Shown here: positions 59,601 to 64,000 of the stretch, piece after piece | How the letters are laid out: each line of letters begins with the position of its first letter | Position numbering within the stretch: position 1 is the stretch's first letter | NCBI GenBank assembly: GCA_963921935.1 | Contig: OY998181.1 | Span: 118,192,957 to 118,256,956, forward strand | Length of the DNA stretch: 64,000 bases | Reading direction: 5' to 3' | From: Galeruca laticollis | Taxonomy: Eukaryota > Arthropoda > Insecta > Coleoptera > Chrysomelidae | Notes under the pieces: model-generated | What the model saw: the letters and a program-made list of their open reading frames with translations, nothing else | Told to the model about the DNA's origin: nothing | The model's database searches: none | Position numbers and translations under genes: made by a program

Positions 59601-61194
59601 TTAGCAATACATTTTGTGAAATCGAGAATCTATGGATTCCAGGAGAACAGAGCCAGTTCTCTGAATGAACTTAGGAAACAAATTCTACAAGCCTGTATGG
59701 AAATAACACTTCAAATGCTCACACATGTTCGTCAAGTATTTTATAACCGGCACGGTTACTGTTAAACTCAAAACAGGGGTTTATTCAAAAATTTGATTTA
59801 CATTCATTGAAGAAATAAGAAGTTTTATTCTTTTAAGTTATTACCTATCAAAATATTACTTATATTTAAAAATAATAGGTATTTTCATTAGAATTCTATT
59901 TTTGTTAATTATCGAATGCGTTTTTTAATTTGTACTGTGTGTACATAAAGAGTTCGTTTTTCATTTGGAAACAAACGTAAAAATAGTAAAACCTTATTTA
60001 TTAATACATACAAAAACCAAACCAAGTGTTCAGGGACATCTTTCCCGTTGCCAAATCTGAAAAAGTAAATGTTTTAACCGCTTTCAAACTAAAAACTAGA
60101 ACAATTTCCAGCATTACAATAAAATGTTCAACAAATAGATCGGATTAATTATCTTGATCTGTTACAATCTCTCGAATTATCATAAGTAAATGCTTCTTAT
60201 AACTTGTTCTCGTGTTAGAACATTGCATTTTACAATTAATATCAATGTACAATGAAAGTTGGCAACTCTATACTTCAGAACATTCATTGTGTCTGATATT
60301 CTGTTAGTACCTACAAATAATGTATACTTGTAACACATTATCGTCGATTATGAACATGTTTGCACGTTTTCCACTTTATGATATCCTGTTAGCGAAAAAG
60401 AGTAATACTCTGAATTTATATGTATTTGTTTCTTTCTAACACATTGTCGCTTAACCATATGTGTCTACGGAAAATTCCTAATACTGTTTATACATCACTA
60501 TCAAAACATATGAGGATCGTTAACAGAACATCTGGACTCAATAGCCATAAAATAATAAGTTAAACATGTTATTATAAGAATGAGTACCAACAAAACCTGG
60601 AAAAATTCAAAATGTTTATACCAGCACATAAACACCACTATCTGAAGATATCTATTTTGCCTCAATTTCTATGTAATTCGGAATTTTGTAAATGATTGCA
60701 TCAAAGAGTATTTTAAACAAAATGTAAAAATTCCAAATTGACCCTAATAGGTATAAAAAAATTAAATAAAATCTAATAAATATTTAAGTTATAGATAGTA
60801 AATTGTATCAATAAGTATTGTTCTTTTCGTATTGAAAAACCTGTGTATGAATAGTAATTTAGCTTAAATAGTAAAAATAGTCATTTCTTCAGGTTGTCGA
60901 AGGTTGGGCGAAGAACGACCCGGTTTCAGCATAAATACAAGTGCCAATGAAAGAGTAGCCAAATTCTTGCAAGATACATCAAAGTCTGAATTAAGATTAT
61001 ATGGAGCGGAACGTGATAAATTAGGCCAGTTGGCAGCGTTGTATTCATTGGATCTGTGGTTCGAAAGTCCAAGTGCAACCTTACTTCGAAAGACAAATAG
61101 AACTCCCTCAATGCAACCTACTCAGCGACATCATTCGGCTTTGACAGCGGTACACAAGAAAATTCGTACTCACAGCCACCATATGATCTCATAA
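26518..61194 (+). CDS. GPATCH2-like protein, six exons over 34.7 kb
   Basis: The exons are 26518-26641, 26692-26898, 42662-42915, 47245-47471, 53485-53648 and 60893-61194. They total 1278 bases (425 residues plus stop) and every phase fits. The N-terminus MEHLAQDLSIALEES resembles GPATCH2. A basic nuclear-signal stretch follows (RRKRKFKRM, GKRKRPQR). Exon 5 has GGEGHEGDDELTDW, like the acidic GDDEQSDW block of GPATCH2. The last exon (ERPGFSINTSANERVAKFLQ, then LGQLAALYSL) is R3H-like. No G-patch motif is seen, unlike vertebrate GPATCH2. GPATCH2 family proteins are nuclear and linked to RNA helicase partners. Identity is from memory of the family; exon 4 and 5 boundaries are the least certain. 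Confidence 0.6.
26692..26898 (+). other. GPATCH2-like gene exon 2
   Basis: Follows a 50-bp intron ending GTGTTTCAG and stops at an AAG/GTATAT donor. It encodes a Ser/Asp-rich stretch (NSDASSSSNSE, SDSDDMSFS), a likely phosphorylation-rich region. The next intron is 15.8 kb long. Confidence 0.65.
26960..28050. other. Start of the long intron, nothing recognised
   Basis: Very AT-rich. Short open frames at 27422-27723 contain hydrophobic runs but no domain I can name. Confidence 0.5.
28138..28490 (-). pseudogene. Copy B transposase-like protein, C-terminal piece
   Basis: Contains CPNPSKLTKLYKSILPISEA and KKKDLVKMCK, which align with the tail of copy A (GRPKNVDLKKAYDKQLPISI and KYKDLQKMC). The upstream frame is broken near 28385. 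The acidic ending EESEEENS also mirrors copy A. Confidence 0.6.
28505..28748 (+). mobile_element. LINE 3' scrap (C-terminal Cys/His end)
   Basis: The plus-strand frame CRSEEETAKHILCHRDSL followed by LTDFIRRIRL is the C-terminal CCHC-like end of RNase H-bearing LINEs. It is followed by a short non-coding tail. The fragment is about 240 bp, strongly 5' truncated, and inserted opposite in direction to copy B. Confidence 0.65.
28750..29226 (-). pseudogene. Copy B transposase-like protein, middle piece
   Basis: Contains FWSLNLKFQNNFI, KFVYISLYVITHAI and SHYTRKDSERKYLDPILNI, which aligns with ESHYCRASSTKKYLDSSLNV of copy A. Stops interrupt the frame near 29060-29100. It ends abruptly at the LINE scrap. 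Confidence 0.65.
29235..32246 (-). mobile_element. hAT element, apparently complete
   Basis: The 3012-bp element has terminal inverted repeats starting TAGTGATCGACCGATA at both ends. Its subterminal regions are full of ATCGGC/ATCGGT words, likely transposase-binding sites. The flanking 8-bp target duplications are GTTTTCGG (29227-29234) and TTTTTCGG (32247-32254), differing at the first base. It is inserted inside the Cys-rich N-terminus of DDE copy B. One spliced gene fills the element. Confidence 0.9.
29447..31839 (-). CDS. hAT transposase with BED zinc finger (two exons)
   Basis: Exon 1 (31839-31599, GTTAGT donor) encodes a BED finger: WKYFIKNKL, CKLCDITI, then HLEKKHP as the His pair. 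Exon 2 (31251-29447, poly-T TTTAG acceptor) encodes the RNase H-like catalytic domain with FTTDIWT, LVLADNAANM (Asp), CFIHSLQL, QDVQTRWNSSFYL, FLDPRFK and the C-terminal dimerisation block (PISWWQ, YLSAPVGSVASEQMFS). The two exons join in frame to 681 residues plus stop. The intron is a 347-bp AT-rich stretch. In the dimerisation block the usual SER(V/L)FS reads SEQMFS. The protein would cut and reinsert the element at 8-bp targets. No stop or shift was seen, so it may still be active. Confidence 0.88.
32247..32600 (-). pseudogene. Copy B transposase-like protein, N-terminal piece
   Basis: Just outside the hAT, the minus strand reads CGKCKYKCTEK, a Cys cluster that the hAT insertion separates from the following residues (29226 onward). 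Upstream lies a variable Ser/Asn-rich stretch with KPKRWRSNPS. It corresponds to the PCSGKANHKC region of copy A. Confidence 0.55.
32600..33091. other. No recognisable gene
   Basis: AT-rich intron sequence between copy B and the second mariner. Confidence 0.5.
33094..34341 (-). mobile_element. Second mariner element, decayed
   Basis: The ends are CGAGGATATATTGA (33094) and, on the other strand, CGAGGATGTATTGA (34341), each next to TA. The inverted repeats match imperfectly for about 30 bp, including TTAGCCTA. The 1248-bp element holds a broken transposase. It differs clearly from the mariner at 18558. Confidence 0.88.
33162..34153 (-). pseudogene. Mariner transposase, frameshifted
   Basis: Three pieces on the minus strand: 34153-33971 (N-terminal helix-turn-helix, MEYRAIIKYLYLKGL), 33969-33403 (MDEIWVHFYDPETKQQSMEW and LQDNAPAHKS, first two Asp) and 33470-33162 (PPYSPDLAPSDYHLFPQLKK, third Asp). 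The catalytic layout is DD34D. Frame breaks near 33970 and 33430 inactivate it. Confidence 0.88.
34571..35857 (+). pseudogene. Jockey ORF1 (gag-like, zinc knuckles)
   Basis: 360 codons open from 34571, then a -1/+1 shift in an A run near 35645, continuing to 35857. The N-terminus is Gln/Asn/Ser-rich. PPPIFVYGVVN begins the conserved RNA-binding region. Knuckles CTRCQLYGHTKTYC (~residue 330) and CVKCGGQHS follow, and after the shift CGLCGGGHPANYRGC. This three-knuckle layout is typical for Jockey ORF1 proteins, which bind element RNA. Confidence 0.85.
36003..38645 (+). pseudogene. Jockey ORF2: endonuclease and reverse transcriptase
   Basis: The endonuclease starts LRVALWNANGL (36009) with LLISETHF and FIAGGDYNSKH. 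A shift near 36450 moves to another frame (36434-37672) holding LSLDHSPVI, KKAPGMDLITPKML and YRPISLLSTISKLF. After further shifts near 37610 and 37850 come VFLDVRQAFDRVWH, SGVPQGSVLGPLLYILF, GTFADDTVIL and VKYLGLHLD. All RT blocks are present in order, so only small indels separate it from an active form. Confidence 0.88.
38797..39648. other. Intron sequence, nothing recognised
   Basis: No coding pattern or repeat boundary was seen. Confidence 0.5.
39649..39986. repeat. Fold-back repeat with hammerhead-like cores (Penelope-type ends)
   Basis: The left arm 39649-~39777 and right arm ~39848-39986 are inverted copies (TTGTATAATTGTGCAG at the outer tips), ~130 bp each around a ~70-bp loop. Each arm contains CTGATGATGGC, a short loop, GCC and GAAA: plus strand at 39918-39940, minus strand at 39717-39695. 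CTGATGA with stem II and GAAA is the hammerhead ribozyme core known in Penelope-like elements. The stem II fit has one odd base and stem III is poor, so activity is doubtful. Confidence 0.6.
40446..40741 (+). pseudogene. Penelope-like GIY-YIG endonuclease remnant
   Basis: With stops and one shift the plus strand reads YRLKYPECNAVYW, then EHLRAYR-like codons (TLTSI in one frame), RLKQPDKAHYAKHLLDT, then LHICEKKQELDFLEELEI and GGSPLIN. This is the order of the Penelope C-terminal GIY-YIG domain and its tail (Cys pair, tyrosine strand, EH helix, LLD.H helix, LE.LEI). It lies just after the fold-back repeat, which supports a Penelope origin. The RT domain was not found. Confidence 0.55.
40745..42655. 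other. Intron sequence, nothing recognised
   Basis: AT-rich stretch leading to exon 3 of the GPATCH2-like gene, without a recognisable gene or element. Confidence 0.5.
42662..42915 (+). other. GPATCH2-like gene exon 3
   Basis: Acceptor AATGTTTTCAG, donor GCT/GTAAGT. It encodes SHCLESDSVNEHSP, then two basic clusters (RRKRKFKRM, GKRKRPQRM) that look like nuclear localisation signals. Ends in phase 0. Confidence 0.65.
42930..44078. other. Intron sequence, nothing recognised
   Basis: No gene or element pattern seen. Confidence 0.5.
44086..45951 (-). mobile_element. I-group-like LINE with RNase H, 5' truncated
   Basis: On the minus strand the element begins within the RT and ends after the C-terminal knuckle with a short TAATC-type repeat tail. 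Flanks carry TTCATTA at 44079-44085 and 45952-45958, a 7-bp target duplication. A related, more decayed copy lies at 56812-57545. Confidence 0.82.
44166..45936 (-). pseudogene. LINE RT, RNase H and CCHC C-terminus
   Basis: Piece 45936-45664 has GTPQGGVISPL and GYADDIVLIV (RT active site). Piece 45660-45334 has VKYLGITQDSKLLW. Piece 45419-44166 (417 codons) has RWYMDGSKT, FRAEILAIERC, HSDSQAAIKAL and WVPGHSGITGNEEAN, the four catalytic blocks of RNase H, and ends with the knuckle CRFCGEEDETLDHLVLEC. RNase H plus YADD fits the I-group of LINEs. A stop and frameshifts separate the pieces. Confidence 0.85.
45960..47240. other. Intron sequence, nothing recognised
   Basis: Open frames near 46310-46595 are AT-rich and unlike known proteins. 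Confidence 0.5.
47245..47471 (+). other. GPATCH2-like gene exon 4
   Basis: The frame LYNMNSRTSKILQLALQKQE to ENIVDNEG is open from an acceptor CATCAGAG to an AG/GTAAAT donor. The choice of 47245 and 47471 keeps all phases consistent. An alternative donor at 47468 would break the join to exon 5. The product is acidic and poorly conserved. Confidence 0.5.
47926..50561 (-). pseudogene. Gypsy pol: RT, RNase H, integrase
   Basis: RT piece 50060-49494: VCIDYRRLNAITV, DLKSGYWQI, FGLSNAPTTFQRLM, YLDDLII. RNase H follows at about 49450-48900 with TDASGYAIGAVL. Integrase pieces 48752-48453 (HYGVDKTVNR then CAPCQRYK, the zinc site) and 48456-48172 (DNGTQF and ERKNRDLK, Asp and Glu). 48144-47926 is the integrase C-terminal part (TPAYLTFGRELRT). 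Several frameshifts and stops inactivate it. Catalytic blocks are in the usual gypsy order. Confidence 0.87.
50659..51969 (-). CDS. Gypsy gag with zinc knuckles and protease
   Basis: 436 codons, open. The capsid region includes ETAATWWQGI and FSPATPSYQIYLDIF. Two knuckle-like motifs follow: CNFYGYRGHTAQDC (Cys replaced by Tyr at the second position) and CYRCVNPGFFRSNC (His replaced by Phe). The retropepsin segment HVDTAAKTSVAG contains DTA where DTG or DSG is usual, and ends with LLGIDFLEKAGIVL. The frame stops before pol. As an element protein it would package RNA, but the altered knuckles and protease site suggest decay or an unusual lineage. Confidence 0.82.
   Translation of the reverse strand: MAMSPEQFQQLLQAVAGIRTEPEAPKKVCHEAVETFLNTVEIYTDMEQIPDTDALKGIPLLLTETAATWWQGIKDEATDWRKTTDLIRAAFSPATPSYQIYLDIFSKHKNGNTPIDDFICQKRALLAQLPPGRHDEATQVDMAYSLLNVQLRKKIPRDQIRTFAELLIKTRQIELIKDETKETVTLPPESQKNHKPNRSKKNGCNFYGYRGHTAQDCRKRQTKLMEQGQSKSKEATRPTETESKSVIISCYRCVNPGFFRSNCPNCSNTTRDIQTNSINFYSIDTFIRSTPKVPTVPARICDIEGQAHVDTAAKTSVAGARLYQLLRKKHCTFVKNNATVTLADGQQRETEVLTTFTTIDLGGRTHTINFVILPEAVDNRTLLGIDFLEKAGIVLNLPQRCWYYADQPHKYFEFLPQYTNLIMQKEAPLITHQRSL
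52380..52396 (-). promoter_or_regulatory. Gypsy primer-binding site
   Basis: TGGCGCCCAGCG follows the 5' LTR two bases after its end on the minus strand. It resembles the lysine tRNA primer site TGGCGCCC used by many retroelements. Confidence 0.7.
52398..52677 (-). repeat. Gypsy 5' LTR (only copy)
   Basis: On the minus strand it begins TGTAGCAGATG and ends ACTTGTTACA, 280 bp, with AATAAATT near its end. No partner LTR is in the window, so the boundaries rest on TG..CA and the primer site. Confidence 0.7.
52690..53480. other. Intron sequence, nothing recognised
   Basis: No coding signal until exon 5. Confidence 0.5.
53485..53648 (+). other. GPATCH2-like gene exon 5 (acidic block)
   Basis: Acceptor CTCAAAG, donor GCAG/GTTAGT. 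It encodes SESSISWSGGEGHEGDDELT followed by DW, the acidic Ser-rich block that recalls GPATCH2. An alternative acceptor at 53461 would also be open but would need a different exon 4 end. Confidence 0.6.
53890..55240 (+). pseudogene. APE-type LINE remnant, heavily decayed
   Basis: An endonuclease trace at 53985-54095 (GFCRRNDIIIGYAMW and KYTFVAEGRKPE), a linker WWTEEIRKLVKEKNTTW near 54435, and RT traces near 54810-54940 (VQEAIQNIK, GIALEFIKWLEERGIDW) and 55060-55215 (DNIYIIRNSR, LFLVFIDLKS, then ARI-type codons). The order is that of a LINE ORF2 without its 3' end. Stops and shifts are frequent. Confidence 0.65.
55245..55855. other. Intron sequence, nothing recognised
   Basis: AT-rich, no gene seen. 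Confidence 0.5.
55860..58080 (-). pseudogene. Decayed gene of an unclassified arthropod multi-copy family
   Basis: Minus strand, with a LINE scrap (56812-57545) in the middle. The N-terminal part (58080-57650) has LNGLIRDLDL. The next part (56800-56640) has a CCDVSGLL-like block. Then come DLKIVN (56530), HIKLGLMKQFVKAIDKNGQC (~56330), GCNM (56055) and RFKGRWDIHIMADYC (~55925). These blocks are in the order of uncharacterised proteins found in many copies in aphids, beetles and other arthropods, which I take to be of mobile-element origin. I cannot name the superfamily. Frameshifts and stops are numerous. Confidence 0.55.
56812..57545 (-). mobile_element. I-group-like LINE scrap related to 44086-45951
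   Basis: The plus-strand text GCTTCTACAGCTCGCCTTCC at 56873 and the following ~650 bp align with 44164-44860 of the other copy, with many indels. It covers the RNase H end and the CCHC tail. Both sides carry a diverged ~75-bp repeat (about 56725-56800 and 57568-57640), far longer than a usual LINE target duplication. Confidence 0.78.
58081..58640. other. Intron sequence, nothing recognised
   Basis: No gene or clear repeat. Confidence 0.5.
58671..58743 (+). repeat. Pair of GC-rich 27-bp direct repeats
   Basis: ATACGAAACTCGCGTGCGCT followed by TCTCGAG at 58671-58697 recurs as ATACGAATCGCGCGTACGCT plus TCTCGAG at 58717-58743. They lie just before the DUF4817-type element and may be part of its terminal region. 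Confidence 0.65.
58791..59765 (+). pseudogene. DUF4817-type mariner transposase, internally deleted
   Basis: The N-terminal helix-turn-helix (MQIHQKVQIVKWYYQGYS, residues ~13-60) is followed by a second helical domain. After a frameshift in an A run near 59165, the catalytic part has RRMEFCEVVMEKI, LIDVSTF (first Asp), YWSRTNLHKHY and YPQKLNVWAGIFG. After a stop, WYQHGGCASHNYQ stands where the second Asp normally follows Gln. The segment that carries the third Asp (SPDLTPLDF-like) is deleted: IHFV runs straight into KSRIYG. It ends with the conserved VRQVFYNRHGYC. It is non-functional. Confidence 0.78.
59770..60885. other. Intron sequence, nothing recognised
   Basis: AT-rich sequence before the last exon. 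Confidence 0.5.
60893..61194 (+). other. GPATCH2-like gene last exon (R3H-like)
   Basis: Acceptor CATTTCTTCAG; the stop TAA is at 61192-61194. NERVAKFLQD then RDKLGQLAALYSLDLW fits an R3H-like nucleic-acid-binding fold. The tail HKKIRTHSHHMIS is basic and His-rich. Confidence 0.65.
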
Positions 61195-61790
61195 TTTCTT
61201 AATGTGATACCTGAAGAATTTAACATTTATTTTATTTGTTTTGACAATATTTAATTTTAGTCAGTTGGTTATGTTACGGACGTCAAAAGTTTTGTATTTA
61301 ATTTGTATCTATCGATTAGGTACTTTAGAATAATAAAAATACATAGAAAATAATTTTCTCATTTCTAACAAACATTCTTTTCACTAGTTTGATAGGTAAT
61401 AATTTTGTTGGTATGACAAGTCAAAATATAACGGTTGTTTTGTCAAGACCCCACCTCAACTGATCTGTATAGATCAGAACTAATCAACCTATTCTTTTCA
61501 CGTTTCTTGTTTCAATTATTGTCATATTTTTTTCACCTTTTTGTTTTGCATGTCCCTTTTTTTAAGTTACAGTTTTTCGTTATAATTCTCTTTCTGATAT
61601 AGAATACAGTTCTAAAGTTAATCAGTTGCCACCCGTTGCAATTATATCAGTCCGTTCTCATAATATGACTAGTCGAAGTTCAGTTGCTTTGACTTGGTTG
61701 ATTAGTGTATTAGTGATTGTTTTAATACTAGGAGAGGTGTGTATTTGTGTTTGTTCGACTAGCGCCCAGGTTATGATTATCTGAGCTCAT
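61195..61790 (+). other. Probable 3' untranslated region and downstream sequence
   Basis: AT-rich, with AATAAAAAT near 61333 as a possible polyadenylation signal about 140 bp after the stop. No gene was seen. Confidence 0.45.
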
Positions 61791-61794
61791 TTCA

Positions 61795-63420
61795 ATTTCC
61801 CCCCCCCCTCTTCTACTTCCCACTTCTGTATCGACCTAATTCCCCTCCCTTTCCCTACCTCTCTAGTTTCCTCGACTTCCTGAATCCTCCCCTTCCACTT
61901 CCCCTTCTACCCCTGTAAACAGCTTCCCTATAATCTCCTTTTCCCAATCTTCCTATTTTCCCCCATCCTTTTTACCGCTACCTTATACGCCTTTCCCCAT
62001 GGATTGTTTTCCAATTCCGCCAGTAGCTCTTCCCATTTCCCTCTTTTTACCCTCTCCACCCTACGCTCCAGCTCCTTCTCCTTGTAACCCCCTTTTCCCT
62101 TTATCCAACCTCTTCCTCTAAGCATTCGTCTTCGTTCTTTCTTACACTCTCTCCACATCTCCTCCGTTTCCTCATTCCACCAGTAATTAGTCCTCCTCCT
62201 ACGTATATTACCCCTCTCTTTTACAGCTCTGTATCACCTCGTACAATTCATCTATCTCATGTCCAAGTACCCTTTCTATCTCCTCTCTCACTTTCTTATA
62301 CTGTCTATCTCGGTCTTCGTCCACCTCCATCCCCTCTCTTCGGATAATTCCTTTCTCCCTTTTCTTATATCCGTCTCCACATATCTATGTAAACTCAAGC
62401 TTTCCTCATCCCCCAGCACCCTTCAACTACTCACTCTTTCTCCAAGCCATTCATCACATGCTGTTATATCAATATAAGACGAACCTCCGTCACCCCTCAC
62501 GAAGGTGGTCAGGAGTCCATCATTCAGCACCACTAACCTGTTGGATGCGAACACTTCCTCTAGTATCTCCCCTCCCCTGTCCGTTTTTTACCCCCCCCCC
62601 ATTGAAATCCTCTGTCACTATTCTACTTATGATCCACCTTTTTCCTTTTGACACCCTGAGGTCGTCTTTGAGGTATTCCTCCAGACTGACATTTGGGCTT
62701 ATATATACACTGTACACCACCATGTCTCCCATTCGGCACTACCACCCATCCATTTCCTTTCCTCACGTCATCTGTCCTCAGCCACTCTCCCACCACTACT
62801 ATTCCTGCCTCTCCTGTATCGTCCGTAATCCATCCTTGCTTTTCCATATATCTAGCATTTACCTCATATCCACATACCACATCCACTTTCCTCTTAAAAA
62901 TCACCTCATCTAAAATATCATACGCTATCCTGCATTTCCCTAAATTTATCTGTATCACCCTCCATCCCTCCCCTACATTCCTTTTTCCCGCGTACTGATC
63001 ACCCCTTCCTCCTGTTTGGCCAAACTCGTCCCCTCTGAGGGGTTCAGAGTGGACGAGTGCGTCCCATTTTTTCCCTCCTCTTTTCCAACATCTTCTGCTA
63101 CTCTCTTCCTTCCCCTACTACACTCTTTCTCCCCTGGCTTGTGCCCTTTTCCCACATACCCTACAAACGAAAGCTTGCCGACAGTCTCTGGCCATGTGAC
63201 CCTCGCTCTTATATAGCCAGCACTTACTCTTCTTAACTCCTTTTCTCCACATCCAAAACATCTGCCCTCCTCTCTACTCTATAATAGTTACTCTATTCCA
63301 CCCCAATCTAATCTCTTTTCCTCAGCAAGGCTTCCGTTTTTTCCCGTTCCGTTCTTACCACCACCATTTTCATCCCGTTCCTCTCCGTTATCATATTTAT
63401 CTCTGTTGTGAGATGACATG
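61795..63420 (-). mobile_element. R1-like LINE, ORF1 end and endonuclease, RT missing
   Basis: Minus strand: zinc knuckles near 63275-63140 (CFGCGEK, then CWLYKSEGHMARDC in another frame, then GYVGKGHKPGEKEC), the endonuclease start MIQINLGKCRIAYDIL (62958) with GWITDDTGEAGIVVV, and the linker ENNPWGKAYKVAVKRM (~62010) that precedes RT in R1-clade LINEs. The sequence stops at 61795 before any RT block, next to a run of ten C. The strong purine/pyrimidine strand bias sets it apart from its surroundings. Frame breaks are present. Confidence 0.75.
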
Positions 63421-63424
63421 CTGT

Positions 63425-64000
63425 ATATATCGCGATGACAAATCAATCGCAAGACCTTTCACATTCCTATGAATTCTCGGACAAGTTTGAATGTCTATTG
63501 TAACGTTAAACCCTTATTATTCACTTTAATGGTCGTAAACGCCCATTAATAAAAGAAAGTTTAGCTTCTAAGTACCTTCTCAACAAAAGACCAAAGAATT
63601 GAATTGAATGAACCTTTTCTTTTTATAAAATAGCGATTATGGAACTTTCCAAAACCATTAAAATGTTACTACAAATAATTGAGTGATCTACTATCCTTCA
63701 ATTAGCACTGTGAACAATATTTCAAACCCTTACACAAATGAATAGGGAAATCTCAAGTATTCGAAAGGAATGTTTTATGGATTGACATAAATTAACTAAC
63801 AGGAAACTATGTATCGCGCTAAAGTGGGTGATTAACTTTATGTCAAAAAATATCACCATTCAACTAAAAGAGTTATAGTCTGAAAAGAAAGTTCTACCCC
63901 CAAAAAACTTGCGAATATCTACAGAAATTAACCTGTTCAAAACTAGTGTCTTCGAAAATCCACAACTAAAATCAGATGCTGAGAAATATTATTATTTAAA
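63425..64000. other. No recognisable gene
   Basis: AT-rich sequence to the window end. Confidence 0.5.

Noticed and set aside
62259..62998. Ser/Pro/His-rich plus-strand frames up to 151 codons
   Set aside because: Antisense of the purine-rich R1-like LINE.
1..64000. CRISPR arrays, operons, ribosome-binding sites or bacterial-type terminators
   Set aside because: The window is animal DNA with introns and retroelements; no regularly spaced repeats of that kind occur.

Overview
This window is eukaryotic, AT-rich and almost certainly from an insect genome. The evidence is spliced genes with GT..AG introns, long introns filled with transposable elements, and a mobile-element set typical of insects: Jockey-, R1- and I-like LINEs, a copia element with a copia-type primer site, Ty3/gypsy, Penelope-like, mariner, hAT and Helitron elements. 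The order of insect cannot be fixed from the sequence. No tRNA, rRNA or CRISPR array was recognised.

Two host genes are visible and are divergently arranged. On the minus strand, 20891-24403 holds a small F-box protein gene: an F-box exon, a ~3 kb intron, then a last exon with a WD40-like stretch. On the plus strand, 26518-61194 holds a six-exon gene resembling GPATCH2 (G-patch domain-containing protein 2). Its exons add up to exactly 426 codons with compatible phases across about 34.7 kb. The protein has no visible G-patch but ends in an R3H-like region. Nearly everything from 26.9 to 60.9 kb is intron, so most mobile elements here sit inside this gene.

Layout: 1.3-4.4 kb is a broken DDE-type transposon (copy A). 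From 5.4 to about 18.55 kb lies a four-part nest: a minus-strand APE-type LINE split by a copia element (195-bp LTRs, 5-bp duplication GTTTC), which is itself split by a deleted Helitron and by a LINE with an intact ORF2. 18.56-19.87 kb is an apparently intact mariner with perfect 27-bp inverted repeats. The F-box gene intron (21.3-24.25 kb) holds gypsy gag and RT remnants in inverted arrangement. The intergenic stretch holds a ~500-bp MITE with ~50-bp inverted repeats and a 48-bp near-perfect palindrome. 28-32.6 kb is copy B of the DDE element, interrupted by a LINE scrap and by an intact-looking spliced hAT element. Then follow a broken mariner (33.1-34.3 kb), a full-length but frameshifted Jockey-type LINE with a 10-bp duplication (34.4-38.8 kb), a fold-back pair carrying a hammerhead-like core next to a Penelope GIY-YIG remnant (39.6-40.7 kb), an RNase H-bearing LINE 3' part (44.1-45.95 kb), a gypsy element lacking one LTR (47.7-52.7 kb), a LINE remnant (53.9-55.2 kb), a decayed arthropod mobile-element gene split by a LINE scrap (55.9-58.1 kb), a deleted DUF4817-type mariner (58.8-59.8 kb) and an R1-like LINE with CCHC knuckles (61.8-63.4 kb).

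No coherent new multi-gene system was found. The items most worth follow-up are the host-gene models, the autonomous-looking mariner and hAT copies, the hammerhead-like fold-back, the MITE, and the unclassified element families.
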